From assembly GCA_900550865.1 (NCBI GenBank), contig URTM01000012.1, positions 1-64,000 on the forward strand: DNA of 64,000 nucleotides, in the 5' to 3' direction. Below the pieces are notes generated by a model. That model worked only from the letters and a program-made list of their open reading frames with translations. It had not been told where the DNA came from and searched no databases. The position numbers and the translations under genes were made by a program. This document shows, piece by piece, positions 10,178-19,190 of the stretch (position 1 is its first letter; every line of letters begins with the position of its first letter). This stretch comes from an uncultured Dorea sp. GTDB taxonomy: Bacteria; Bacillota; Clostridia; Lachnospirales; Lachnospiraceae.

Positions 10178-12262
10178 TTAATTATCCTTATTATTTTCAA
10201 TATTCTCTACATATCCGCACTGTTCATCACTGCAGACCAGTTTATTACCTTTTTCCAGCATATATTTGCCACATCTCGGACATTTTTTCGTCGATGGTTT
10301 CTGCCATGACATAAATTCACATTCCGGATTATCTTCACATCCGTAATATCTTCTTCCTTTTTTCGTTTTACGTATTACAACATCTTTACCACAGATCGGA
10401 CATGGTACACCAATTTTTTCAAGATATGGTTTTGTATTCCGGCAATCCGGGAATCCCGGACATGCCAGGAACTTTCCGTGAGGACCATATTTCACAACCA
10501 TATTCCTTCCACATTCCTCACAGATCACATCCGTCACTTCATCTTCGATCTTCACTTGTTCCAGTTCGGTCTCTGCCTTTTCCACTGCTGCTTCCAGATC
10601 CGGATAGAAATTCTCAATGATCGTCTTCCATCTGACTTTTCCTTCTGCAACACCATCCAGGAGACTTTCCATATTAGCTGTGAAGTTCACATCCACGATA
10701 CTAGGGAAAGACTGTTTCATAATATTATTTACAACCTCTCCTATCTCCGTCAGGTATAGATTTTTATTCTCTTTTGCAACATAACGTCTTGCAATAATTG
10801 TAGAAATCGTCGGCGCATACGTACTTGGACGCCCGATTCCAAGTTCTTCCAGTGTCTTAACCAGTGTTGCCTCTGTATAATGTGCCGGTGGCTGCGTAAA
10901 ATGCTGCTTGCTGTCCAGACTTTCTTTGGTAAGAACAGAATCCATATCCAGTCCTTTTAACAGCACATTATTCTCTTCCTTTGTCTCACCTGCTTCCGTA
11001 TATACGCTGCGGAAGCCTTCAAATGCAACCTTTGATGCAGCAACCGTAAAACGATACTGTCCTGCCGCAATCTTTACGGAAGTTGTCTCATATTTCGCCG
11101 GCTGCATTCTGCTGGCAATGAAACGCTTCCACACAAGCTGGTACAGACGGAACTGGTCACGGCTTAAGAATTCTTTCACTGCTGTCGGTGTTCTCGTCAC
11201 ATCCGTCGGACGGATTGCTTCATGTGCATCCTGAATGATCTTTTTGTCCGAAGATTTTTTAGTCTCGCCATCAGCAACATACTCTTCGCCAAATCCCTCT
11301 CTGATATATTCTCTTACCGCTGCATCCGCTTCATCTGAGATACGGGTTGAATCCGTACGCAGGTATGTGATCAGACCTACCGTACCACTGCCCTTGATAT
11401 CTACACCTTCATATAACTGCTGTGCAATACGCATAGTCTTGGCAGTTGCAAAATTCAGGGCCTTGGATGCTTCCTGCTGTAACGTACTGGTCGTAAATGG
11501 CACCGGAGCCTTCTTTGTACGCTCGCCTTTTTTTATATCGGCAACAGAATACTCTGCATTCTCTACCTCTTTCACAATTGCATCCAGCTCTTCTTTCGAT
11601 GTAATCGGCATTTTATTCTTCTCTGTACCATAGAATTTGGCAGTCAGAAGCTTTCTTTCTCCTTTGACTTTCAGGTTTGCATCCAGTGACCAGTATTCTT
11701 CCGGAATGAATGCATTGATCTCTTCTTCACGGTCTGCAATAATACGCAGTGCAACAGACTGCACACGACCGGCACTTAAGCCTCTCTTAACCTTTGCCCA
11801 CAGAAGCGGACTGATCTTGTAACCTACAATTCTATCCAATACACGGCGTGCCTGCTGTGCGTCTACCAGATCCATATCGATTTCTCTCGGATTCTTAAGC
11901 GACGCTTTCACTGCATTCTTGGTAATCTCATTAAAACTGATTCGATAAACTTTCTTATCTTCTAATTTTAAAGCTTTACTCAGATGCCAGGATATTGCTT
12001 CTCCTTCACGGTCCGGGTCAGTTGCAAGATAAATCTTATCCGCCTTTTTTACTTCCTTGCGAAGCTTTGCGAGAATCTCTCCCTTTCCCCTGATCGTTAT
12101 ATACTTTGGTTCGTAATCATTTTCAATATCAATACCCATCTGGCTTTTGGGCATATCTCTTACATGACCATTCGATGCGGTCACTACATAATTACTTCCT
12201 AAGAACTTCTTAATGGTCTTCACCTTTGCAGGCGACTCCACGATTACCAGATAGCGTGCCAT
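10178..12262 (-). CDS. topA: DNA topoisomerase I (type IA)
   Basis: A 694-residue enzyme that relaxes negative supercoils by single-strand passage. The start at 12262 (MARYLVIVES) is preferred over an ATG 12 nt upstream because GGAGG lies 5 nt before it. The TOPRIM domain shows the VESPAK glutamate and the DPDREGEAIS aspartates. The catalytic tyrosine lies in ITYLRTDSTRIS. The C-terminus carries three zinc ribbons (CEECG/CPGFPDC, CPICG/CEDNPEC, CPRCG/CSDEQC). Length and order are standard. It lies 26 bp after dprA and 64 bp before codY. Confidence 0.97.
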   Translation of the reverse strand: MARYLVIVESPAKVKTIKKFLGSNYVVTASNGHVRDMPKSQMGIDIENDYEPKYITIRGKGEILAKLRKEVKKADKIYLATDPDREGEAISWHLSKALKLEDKKVYRISFNEITKNAVKASLKNPREIDMDLVDAQQARRVLDRIVGYKISPLLWAKVKRGLSAGRVQSVALRIIADREEEINAFIPEEYWSLDANLKVKGERKLLTAKFYGTEKNKMPITSKEELDAIVKEVENAEYSVADIKKGERTKKAPVPFTTSTLQQEASKALNFATAKTMRIAQQLYEGVDIKGSGTVGLITYLRTDSTRISDEADAAVREYIREGFGEEYVADGETKKSSDKKIIQDAHEAIRPTDVTRTPTAVKEFLSRDQFRLYQLVWKRFIASRMQPAKYETTSVKIAAGQYRFTVAASKVAFEGFRSVYTEAGETKEENNVLLKGLDMDSVLTKESLDSKQHFTQPPAHYTEATLVKTLEELGIGRPSTYAPTISTIIARRYVAKENKNLYLTEIGEVVNNIMKQSFPSIVDVNFTANMESLLDGVAEGKVRWKTIIENFYPDLEAAVEKAETELEQVKIEDEVTDVICEECGRNMVVKYGPHGKFLACPGFPDCRNTKPYLEKIGVPCPICGKDVVIRKTKKGRRYYGCEDNPECEFMSWQKPSTKKCPRCGKYMLEKGNKLVCSDEQCGYVENIENNKDN

Positions 12263-12288
12263 AATTTCCTCCATAATACTGACCGTTC

Positions 12289-13368
12289 TTACAACAGTCT
12301 TATATAATAATTTCTGGATACTTCTTTTGCGTATCCATTCAATTCTAATGTAATCAGTCTTTCCATCAATTCTGAAACAGAAAGACCTGTTTCTTTCATC
12401 AGTTCATCAATTCCTTTCGGGAACAGACCGAGACAACTATACACCATACGCTCAGGACTTTCAAGCATTTTTTCGTTTTTGTCATTTTTTTGTCTAATCT
12501 GTATCTGGTTCAGATTCCATTCATCCAGCAGTTCTTCCGGTGTGATCAGGATTCCTGCGCCCTGCCTGATCAGCCTGTGACACCCCTGACTCAATGCACT
12601 GGTCACCGGTCCCGGAAGTGCATAGACATCCTTTCCCTGATCCAGAGCAAGATCTGCCGTGATCAAAGATCCGCTTCTTTCTTTTGCCTCTATGACCAGT
12701 ATCCATTCCGATAGTCCGCTGATGATCCGGTTCCGCATCGGAAAATTTCTGGCAAATGGTTCTGTTCCTGGCGGAAATTCCGATATGATTCCCCCATTTT
12801 TCTGGATATCCATATATAATCCGATATTCTCTCTCGGATAACATACATCCACTCCGCATCCCAGAACAGCGAACGTCTTTCCACTTCCATTCAGGGCTCC
12901 TCTTTGTCCTGCCCCGTCAATTCCCCTGGCCATACCGCTTATCACCTGTATCCCCGCAGCGGCAAGATACTTTCCGTACTGCAGTGCCATCTGTTCTCCA
13001 TATGAAGTACAATTTCTCGCCCCTACGATTGCTGCACATTTTGCTTCTTTATCCGGCAATGTCCCAAGCACATACAATGCATACGGCGGATCTGCGATCA
13101 CCCTTAATTTTTCCGGATAATCATCCGAAAAATACGGCACAAACTTTATCTTCTTTTCTCTTGATTTTTCCCATTTTATTTCAATCTCTGTGTCTTTCTT
13201 CGCTTTTTTCAATCTTTCCAAATCTTTTTCATTCAGGAATGTATGCTTCTCTAACCTAGTTTCTTCTATATAATATATAGTTTTTCCGTCACCATATACC
13301 TCCCTTAATTTTCTTTTTTTCGAACCGGGAATTCCCTCTATACCTGCCAGCCAGTATTCATAGATCAT
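12289..13368 (-). CDS. dprA: DNA-processing protein DprA (Smf)
   Basis: A 359-residue protein that binds incoming single-stranded DNA and loads RecA during natural transformation. It is also widespread in bacteria not known to be competent. The start at 13368 (MIYEYWLAG) has AGGAGG 6 nt upstream; ATGs further up are too close to or beyond that site. The extended Rossmann core contains GARNCTSYG, SGMARGIDGAGQRGAL and AVLGCGVDVCYPREN. A winged helix (about 300-359) ends the protein. It starts about 10 bp after the comM stop, so the two are probably translationally coupled. Confidence 0.95.
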   Translation of the reverse strand: MIYEYWLAGIEGIPGSKKRKLREVYGDGKTIYYIEETRLEKHTFLNEKDLERLKKAKKDTEIEIKWEKSREKKIKFVPYFSDDYPEKLRVIADPPYALYVLGTLPDKEAKCAAIVGARNCTSYGEQMALQYGKYLAAAGIQVISGMARGIDGAGQRGALNGSGKTFAVLGCGVDVCYPRENIGLYMDIQKNGGIISEFPPGTEPFARNFPMRNRIISGLSEWILVIEAKERSGSLITADLALDQGKDVYALPGPVTSALSQGCHRLIRQGAGILITPEELLDEWNLNQIQIRQKNDKNEKMLESPERMVYSCLGLFPKGIDELMKETGLSVSELMERLITLELNGYAKEVSRNYYIRLL

Positions 13369-13378
13369 GCGCATCCTC

Positions 13379-14953
13379 CTAACGTCCCCAGTACTTCTTA
13401 TCCAACGACCGGTAAGCAATTGCTTCTTTTAAATGTTTCTCCGTTACCTTCTCACTGTGATCCAGATCTGCAATCGTCCTTGCCACACGCAGGATCTTGT
13501 GATAAGTCCTGGCCGTAAGTCCGATTTGTTCAAATGCAAGTTCCATCATCCTTCTTTCCCTGTCTCCAAGTTCCACATAGTGTCCGATCTCCCGTGGTCC
13601 TAACACCGCATTTGTCCGGATATCCGTCCCCTTGTATCTTTCTCTCTGTATATTCCTCGCCTCCGTTACCCTGCGTCTGATCGTCTCTGATGTCTCTTCA
13701 TCTGACAGATTCTTCCAGTCCCTGTCCAGATCCTGATATACAACTTTCGGAGTCTCTATACAGATGTCCATGCGGTCCAGAAAGGGCTGGCTGATCTTTC
13801 CCAGATACTTCTGGATCTGTCCCGGTGTACAGGAGCATTTCTGGACATCCGGATAATTGCCGCATGGGCAGGGATTCATTGCTGCCACCAGCATGAATTC
13901 CGCCGGGAACGTGAAATTTCCATAATTTCTTGCGATATGAATCTGGTGTTCCTCCAACGGCTGGCGGAGTACTTCCAGCACATTTCTCGGAAATTCTGCC
14001 AGTTCATCCAGAAAAAGTACCCCTCCATGCGCCATACTGATCTCACCTGGTACCGGCATTCTTCCTCCTCCTGTCAATGCTGTCCTCGTAATCGTATGAT
14101 GAATGTTACGAAATGGACGCTGTGTGATCAGTGGATGTTCCTGATCCACCATGCCCAGCACACTGTAAATTTTGGTAATCTCCAGACTTTCTTCCCATGA
14201 CAGTTCGGGCAGAATGGTTGCGATCCGCTTTGCGATCATTGATTTTCCCGAACCCGGCGGTCCGGCCATTAACAGATTATGCCCTCCGGCCACTGCAATT
14301 TCCGCCGCCCGTTTTACTGCTTTCTGCCCACAGATATCCGTAAAATCTTCCCTGCTTCTCTGTTGTCCTCCATTCTCTGTGCAATTCACATTCCCCCCTC
14401 TGATCTTTTCATCCTCCGTTTCACCTTTTCCCACACGCACGTCTCCGTTCAGATACGCACAGAGTTTCTCCAGGTTGTCCGCAGGAATAATTTCTATCCC
14501 TTTGACAAGTCTCCCTTCTGTCTCATTCTCTCCGGGCAGGATAACGCTTTTACATCCCTGTTTCTTCGCTTCTATCACTACCGGCAGAACTCCCGGTACT
14601 CCTCTGATCTTCCCTTCCAGGCTTAATTCTCCTATCACAGTCACCTCTTCCAACACCTCTTCCGGTATATATCCCATCGCTGCCAGCACTGCCAGTGCAA
14701 TCGGTAAATCAAATGATGCACCTTTCTTTCGGACAGTTGCTGGTGCCAGATTCACAATGATCTTCTTAGCCGGCAGCTTCATTCCGGAATTACGGATTGC
14801 CGTCCTTACTCGTTCCGATGCCTCTTTCACTTCCGAAGACAAATATCCCACCATATGAAACATCGGAAGTCCATTACTTACATCCGCCTCCACACGGATC
14901 ATCTCTACTCCCAGTCCCTGAACGGAAGCAGATAATACGGTACAAAATGCCAT
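13379..14953 (-). CDS. comM: YifB/ComM-family AAA+ Mg-chelatase-like ATPase
   Basis: A 524-residue AAA+ protein. ComM in other bacteria is a hexameric helicase promoting branch migration during natural transformation. The start at 14953 (MAFCTVLSAS) is favoured by AAAGGGG 7 nt upstream; a GTG two codons earlier lies too near it. Domains are an N-terminal Lon-substrate-like subdomain (about 1-165), a polar linker, the AAA+ core with Walker A GPPGSGKSM and a Walker B segment in VLFLDELAEF, a CPCGNYPD zinc-like motif, and a C-terminal Mg_chelatase_C region. Pairing with dprA is common and supports a shared role in DNA processing. Confidence 0.92.
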   Translation of the reverse strand: MAFCTVLSASVQGLGVEMIRVEADVSNGLPMFHMVGYLSSEVKEASERVRTAIRNSGMKLPAKKIIVNLAPATVRKKGASFDLPIALAVLAAMGYIPEEVLEEVTVIGELSLEGKIRGVPGVLPVVIEAKKQGCKSVILPGENETEGRLVKGIEIIPADNLEKLCAYLNGDVRVGKGETEDEKIRGGNVNCTENGGQQRSREDFTDICGQKAVKRAAEIAVAGGHNLLMAGPPGSGKSMIAKRIATILPELSWEESLEITKIYSVLGMVDQEHPLITQRPFRNIHHTITRTALTGGGRMPVPGEISMAHGGVLFLDELAEFPRNVLEVLRQPLEEHQIHIARNYGNFTFPAEFMLVAAMNPCPCGNYPDVQKCSCTPGQIQKYLGKISQPFLDRMDICIETPKVVYQDLDRDWKNLSDEETSETIRRRVTEARNIQRERYKGTDIRTNAVLGPREIGHYVELGDRERRMMELAFEQIGLTARTYHKILRVARTIADLDHSEKVTEKHLKEAIAYRSLDKKYWGR

Positions 14954-15067
14954 CTGCACACCCCTTTCTATGCCGGACTATGCAGACTCTGCCCCTATAC
15001 CTATATAAATATCTGTCTCCGTCTGTCCGACACTCATATAAAATTATTTTCACATAAATGATAATTT

Positions 15068-15231
15068 GACCGATCCGGTCTTCTACAGAACCCGCCACTG
15101 ACAATTCATTCTGAATGTATGACGGTCTGAGATACAGATTTCCCTCACCAAATCTGTATAGGATAGATATAATCTGAAACCTTGCAGAACCTGCCGCCGG
15201 CAGTCTCTCTCGAACCTAAGGTAATCAGATT
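15068..15231 (-). ncRNA. Array of predicted hairpins, possible structured RNA or leader
   Basis: Several stems lie side by side in a gene-free stretch. 15068-15080: GACCG-ATC-CGGTC. 15106-15117: CATTC-t-GAATG. 15133-15158: a 9-bp stem (TACAGATTT with AAATCTGTA) and 8-nt loop. 15171-15231: a three-part stem in which AATCTGA pairs with TCAGATT, ACCTT with AAGGT and CTGCC with GGCAG. All flanking genes read leftward, so on the minus strand this would be a leader or small RNA just before comM-dprA-topA-codY. I recognise no known riboswitch, T-box or 6S signature. Confidence 0.4.
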
Positions 15232-15235
15232 TAGA

Positions 15236-15305
15236 AAGCGAAAAAGAATAGTCTGTTCCGATTACACATCTCCGCTAAATGTGCAATCATCATATCCTAT
15301 TCTTT
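15236..15305 (-). terminator. Long composite hairpin terminator after the flippase-like gene
   Basis: Outer arms AAAGAATAG (15243-15251) and CTATTCTTT (15297-15305) enclose an inner stem GATTACACAT (15260-15269) with ATGTGCAATC (15279-15288). On the minus strand a T-run (CTTTTTCGC) follows. It begins about 10 bp after the stop of the gene at 15314-16414. Confidence 0.75.
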
Positions 15306-15313
15306 CTGCCATG

Positions 15314-16414
15314 TCAACATTTTTCTAAATTAACTCTCTGATTTATTTTCCGCCGCACTTCCCGGCTGTGCTCACATTTTTCCGTATCTCCGTTGCCTTT
15401 ATCCATACGCCCGAACACAATACTCAGAATACCGCTTAATATCAGCAGGAAATAAAAGCTGATCCCACGGTTCACCAGTACCACTGCTGCCACCGGAACA
15501 GAAGTAAAGATACCTGCAAACAGCTTCACAAATGAGAATTCACTGATTCCCTCCGCTCCCGGAAATGGAAGAAGTGCTGTAGTCATATACAGGATGACCT
15601 GATGCAGGAACAGGATTCCAAAAGAACTGCCCGTCTCTCCCATTGCATGATACACCGCCCACGGAACACTGAACCAGCAGATGATCTGGATCAGACTGAC
15701 TGTGATCACCTTTACCGTAAGCTGCGGATCATTTTTGAAGAACGCTTTACAGTCTTCAAAATCCCGAAGAACAGCATCCATCTTACCTCCCAGTCTCTCT
15801 TTGTTCCCAAACGGAAGCTTCATGATTAGAAAACGGATTCCATTTACAATCTTCTTTTTCAGACGTTCTGATACGATTACGACCACCAGTGCTGCTATAA
15901 AGATCAGATTCATCATATATCCCAGAACTGCAAGCACCAGCATGATCTTATTCAGATGTATCCTGCCAGTCAGTATCCAGAACGCTGCCACATTCTCCAT
16001 CAGAAATGCCGCAATCTGGAAGCTTGTAAGCTCTGTCAGAATTGCCATCGTTCCATGTGCCACATGGATCTTATCCTTATTCATCGCATATAACTGTAAC
16101 GGCTGTCCACCCGTCGCCGACGGGGTGACCGAGCTGAAGAAATATCCGATATAGGCATATTTCATACTCTGTCGGAAACTCACCTGATATCCGAACGAAT
16201 GCAGCACACTTCTCAGATTGATACCTTCTGCGAGATTGAAGACTGCCGCCAGCATAAGCCCTGCTGCCAGCCATTTCGGGTCTGCGCTTTTCATTGCATT
16301 CCATACGGATTCCATATCCGCCCCCTTCAATATGATAAAGATAACCAGCACTGCCAGAAGCGGAAATAATACAATATATTTTTTAATTGATTTCTGATTC
16401 GTCTGCTCTTCCAT
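15314..16414 (-). CDS. LPG_synthase_TM/flippase-like integral membrane protein (UPF0104)
   Basis: A 366-residue membrane protein with about eight hydrophobic helices. It matches the pattern of the lysylphosphatidylglycerol synthase transmembrane family (the MprF flippase half and AglD relatives), including a YIGYFFSSVTPSATGGQPLQLY segment. It has no cytosolic aminoacyltransferase domain, so it is probably not a lysyl-PG synthase but a lipid or glycolipid transporter-like protein. Its start overlaps the upstream deacetylase by 32 bp, implying translational coupling. Together with the MGDG-type glycosyltransferase upstream, this suggests a role in moving a glycolipid across the membrane (inference). 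Confidence 0.82.
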   Translation of the reverse strand: MEEQTNQKSIKKYIVLFPLLAVLVIFIILKGADMESVWNAMKSADPKWLAAGLMLAAVFNLAEGINLRSVLHSFGYQVSFRQSMKYAYIGYFFSSVTPSATGGQPLQLYAMNKDKIHVAHGTMAILTELTSFQIAAFLMENVAAFWILTGRIHLNKIMLVLAVLGYMMNLIFIAALVVVIVSERLKKKIVNGIRFLIMKLPFGNKERLGGKMDAVLRDFEDCKAFFKNDPQLTVKVITVSLIQIICWFSVPWAVYHAMGETGSSFGILFLHQVILYMTTALLPFPGAEGISEFSFVKLFAGIFTSVPVAAVVLVNRGISFYFLLILSGILSIVFGRMDKGNGDTEKCEHSREVRRKINQRVNLEKC

Positions 16415-17228
16415 ACTTTTCTTCTATCCTTCTGAATTCATATCCCTGTGCTTTCAACACCGGGATTGCCTTTTTCAATGCTTCTATCGTTCTTCCCGGT
16501 GCTCCATTTTCTCCCCTGCCGTCATGCAGGCAGATAACTGCTCCCGGAAATACTCTTCTTAATATCTTATTGCAGATGCTGTCCGGAGTCTCCTGCGCAG
16601 ACCAGTCCTGTGCCATCACATCCCAGAACACCAGATTCAAGTGCAGCTTCCTTATCCAGAACAGGCTTGCCAAATTCAGATGTCCCCACGGCGGTCTGTA
16701 TCCTTTCACCGTAACGCCCATCTTCTCCATGATCTTTTTCGATTCTTTCAGATCCCGTCCGGTTCTGCCCGGTCCGAAAAGCATTGCACTTCTGTGGCTC
16801 AGTGAATGAATTCCGATCGAATATCCACTCTTCTTCATCCGCTCCACGATCTCCGGATGCCCCTGTGCAGATTCTGCTACCATGAAAAATGCTGCCTGGA
16901 TCTGTTCCTGATCCAGAAGATCCAGTAACTTGTTCGTATATACGGTATCCGGACCGTCATCAAATGTCAGATAGAGGATCTTGTCTTCTGTTCTGGCCTT
17001 CTGTCTGTCCCGGAAGATCCAACGGTATTTCAGCAGATAAGTCGGAATCACACTATAACTCAGTGCCGCTGTACAGACCAGTCCCACCTTTACTGTCTCC
17101 GGCAGTTTTCCGGATTTTTTATAGTTCCTATCTTTTTTCATGATTTTATCTATAATATCGCGTTTCTCTATTCCATGTTTTTCTATTCCATGTTTTTCTA
17201 TTCCGTGTTTCCCTGCACTGTATTTCAT
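16383..17228 (-). CDS. Polysaccharide deacetylase (NodB family), membrane associated
   Basis: A 281-residue carbohydrate esterase family 4 protein. Motif 1 TFDDGPD holds Asp90/Asp91, motif 2 HSLSH holds His141/His145, then RPPWG, WDVMAQDW and LHDGRG complete the catalytic set. The probable reaction is metal-dependent N-deacetylation of an N-acetylated glycan. A hydrophobic stretch (about 45-65) precedes the domain. The N-terminus contains a five-residue repeat (HGIEK, three or more copies) encoded by a 15-bp DNA repeat. The start at 17228 overlaps the upstream stop as TAATG, a coupling arrangement. An internal ATG (MKKDRNYKK) after the repeats is a possible alternative start. Confidence 0.88.
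   Translation of the reverse strand: MKYSAGKHGIEKHGIEKHGIEKRDIIDKIMKKDRNYKKSGKLPETVKVGLVCTAALSYSVIPTYLLKYRWIFRDRQKARTEDKILYLTFDDGPDTVYTNKLLDLLDQEQIQAAFFMVAESAQGHPEIVERMKKSGYSIGIHSLSHRSAMLFGPGRTGRDLKESKKIMEKMGVTVKGYRPPWGHLNLASLFWIRKLHLNLVFWDVMAQDWSAQETPDSICNKILRRVFPGAVICLHDGRGENGAPGRTIEALKKAIPVLKAQGYEFRRIEEKYGRADESEIN
17165..17211. repeat. 15-bp tandem repeat inside the deacetylase gene
   Basis: The unit TTTCTATTCCATGTT (plus strand) is repeated about three times with one base change in the last copy. It keeps the reading frame and encodes repeats of HGIEK. Such a repeat can expand or contract in steps of five residues. Confidence 0.8.
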
Positions 17229-18319
17229 TATGCCGTCATCCTCTCTTCCATGATCTCCACTGCCTCGTCCAGCGAAACATCTAGCATTTCTTTACGGGCA
17301 CGTCTTACATTTTCTGCCATTTCTTTCATCATCTTTTCATCGCTTAAGAGTTCTTCCAATTCCGGAATATAATCTTCATGTCTGCCCCATACCACCCTGG
17401 CAAATCCTTTTTCTGCTGCATATCTTGCATTATTCATCTCCTGCTCCAGAAATGGATGGATAACAAATAACGGTACCTGGCTGTGCAGGATCTCAAATAA
17501 AGTAATTCCACCGGCTTTTGTAATCACAAGATCTGCCCATCGCATATATTTACTGATATTTTCTGTGTATCCAAGTACTTCCACATCTTCATAACGGTTC
17601 ACCCATTCCCCATACATCTTATGATTCTTTCCGGTAATGACGACCGTCTCAACACCTTGCATGCTATGCAATTTACCAAGCAATTCTTTCAGATCCGGCA
17701 TCAGTCCAAGTCCGCCTCCCATTACCAGAACCCTGCGTGTTCTGCTTCGTTCTCCCGTCGGACGGCTGTCCGCATTCAGGAACTGCTGACGCACCGGGAT
17801 CCCTGTTACAAGAATATTTTCCGCCCTTGTTCCTTCTTTCATTAGATGCTCTTTGATCTCCTGTGTCGGAGCCAGATAGATGTCCGTCTGTGATGATGTC
17901 CACTCCGGATGCATACTGATATCTGTAATACAGGTCACAAGCGGTGCCTTAAGCCCTGTCTTTTCTTTATAGGACGCAATTGCTTTTACGCACATCGGAT
18001 GCGTACAGACGATCACATCCGGCTGTTCTTCATCCATGATTTTCTTTAACTTTCTGTAGATTGCCTTTCCCCTTGGCTGCACTTCCACTTTCATTCTGCC
18101 GGACATTTTGTAGATAAAGTTATATATCCCGTGACAGTGCTCCACCATCATGCGGAATCCTCCGAAGATGAGTTTACTGATATGTGGATATAACTCTTCT
18201 AGAAGATCCTTTTTTTCAATTTCTGCCTGTTCATCTATTTTCCGGAACTGTTCACAGATCGCATTGGCTGCCATCTCATGTCCCATTCCAAATCTACCAC
18301 TTAACACCAGTACTTTCAT
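17228..18319 (-). CDS. MGDG-synthase-type glycosyltransferase (GT28)
   Basis: A 363-residue glycosyltransferase resembling UgtP/monogalactosyldiacylglycerol synthases, which transfer a sugar from a nucleotide donor to diacylglycerol on the inner membrane face. It begins MKVLVLSGRFGMGHEMAANAI, the acceptor-binding motif of this family, and has the C-terminal donor-site motifs VMGGGLGL, VLGYTENISKYMRWADLVITKAGGIT. The start at 18319 is preferred to a GTG three codons earlier because AAAGGG lies 8 nt upstream. It is the first gene of a three-gene operon with the deacetylase and flippase-like protein. The sugar and acceptor cannot be fixed from sequence. Confidence 0.88.
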   Translation of the reverse strand: MKVLVLSGRFGMGHEMAANAICEQFRKIDEQAEIEKKDLLEELYPHISKLIFGGFRMMVEHCHGIYNFIYKMSGRMKVEVQPRGKAIYRKLKKIMDEEQPDVIVCTHPMCVKAIASYKEKTGLKAPLVTCITDISMHPEWTSSQTDIYLAPTQEIKEHLMKEGTRAENILVTGIPVRQQFLNADSRPTGERSRTRRVLVMGGGLGLMPDLKELLGKLHSMQGVETVVITGKNHKMYGEWVNRYEDVEVLGYTENISKYMRWADLVITKAGGITLFEILHSQVPLFVIHPFLEQEMNNARYAAEKGFARVVWGRHEDYIPELEELLSDEKMMKEMAENVRRARKEMLDVSLDEAVEIMEERMTA

Positions 18320-18434
18320 AACTGCCACCCTTTCTCACATACCATTTTGCATGTCTCTTTCTTATGGTGTTAAGTATAGACTTTGATTCTTAAAATAACT
18401 GACATAGAATTCTAAAGATTTCTTAAAGACTTTT

Positions 18435-19058
18435 CTAAGAAGTGAAAAAAGTTCTTAATTTTTCAATCGCACTTTTCTCGATCCTTGATACATACGATCT
18501 GGAAATGCCTAGCATTGCTGCAATTTCCCGCTGTGTATATTCCTCTTCATTATACAGACCGTACCGCAGCTTCAGTACCATCCGTTCTCTCGGAGACAGG
18601 ACCGACTCCACCTTCTGATACAGGCGGATCACATCTTCCTTTCGCTCCAGCCGCCGGTGTATGTCTTCTTCATTCATCTCGATCACATCGAATAATTGTA
18701 TCTCATTGCCTTCCCGGTCTGTTCCGATCGGTTCATACAAAGATACTTCTTTGGAACTTTTTTTCTTACCTCTCAAGTACATCAACACTTCATTTTCGAT
18801 GCACCTTGCTGCATATGTCGCAAGTCTTGCGCTCTTATCCGGATCAAACGTTACAACAGCCTTCATAAGCCCGATGGTTCCGATTGACAGAAGGTCTTCC
18901 ATCTCTTCCGGAGGCGGCTGGTACTTTTTCACGATATGTGCGACCAACCGCAGATTCCGTTCTATTAGAATGTGCTTTGCTTCCAGATCACCCTCTGTAT
19001 ATTTCTGCATATAGTACTTTTCTTCCGCTGCCGTCAATGGTTGGGGAAATGACTTCAA
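18435..19058 (-). CDS. sigK: Sporulation RNA polymerase sigma factor SigK
   Basis: A 207-residue sigma-70 family factor that directs late mother-cell gene expression during sporulation. It begins KSFPQPLTAAEEKYYMQKY, resembling mature SigK, has region 2 (AKHILIERNLRLVAHIVKKY, DLLSIGTIGLMKAV) and a region 4 helix-turn-helix (TQREIAAMLGISRSYVSRIE). The reading frame is continuous, so there is no skin-type prophage interruption. No long pro-sequence is present. The start codon is TTG at 19058 with AGAGGTG about 7 nt upstream. A TATAAT-like element (19084-19089) lies upstream, but no convincing sigma-E promoter was placed. Confidence 0.9.
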   Translation of the reverse strand: MKSFPQPLTAAEEKYYMQKYTEGDLEAKHILIERNLRLVAHIVKKYQPPPEEMEDLLSIGTIGLMKAVVTFDPDKSARLATYAARCIENEVLMYLRGKKKSSKEVSLYEPIGTDREGNEIQLFDVIEMNEEDIHRRLERKEDVIRLYQKVESVLSPRERMVLKLRYGLYNEEEYTQREIAAMLGISRSYVSRIEKSAIEKLRTFFTS

Positions 19059-19093
19059 GACAAAGCACCTCTTAGGCAGATTTATTATATTCT

Positions 19094-19147
19094 ATGCAAA
19101 AAGCAGTGATTCTGTGCTTTTCCATTTTTGCACTGAATCACTGCTTT
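19094..19147 (-). terminator. Rho-independent terminator of trhP
   Basis: A perfect 13-bp stem: AAAGCAGTGATTC (19100-19112) with GAATCACTGCTTT (19135-19147). On the minus strand TTTTTGC follows. It separates the trmR-trhP unit from sigK. Confidence 0.88.
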
Positions 19148-19190
19148 CTCTGTTACTTGTCTATATTATCTGACCGGCTTACCGCCTGCT

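Noticed and set aside
15100..15235. Known riboswitch, T-box or tRNA in the hairpin-rich region
   Set aside because: No T-box GGGTGGNACCGCG, no tRNA cloverleaf with acceptor and T-arm, and no core of the common riboswitch classes could be found. A GGTTCGA stretch alone is not a tRNA.
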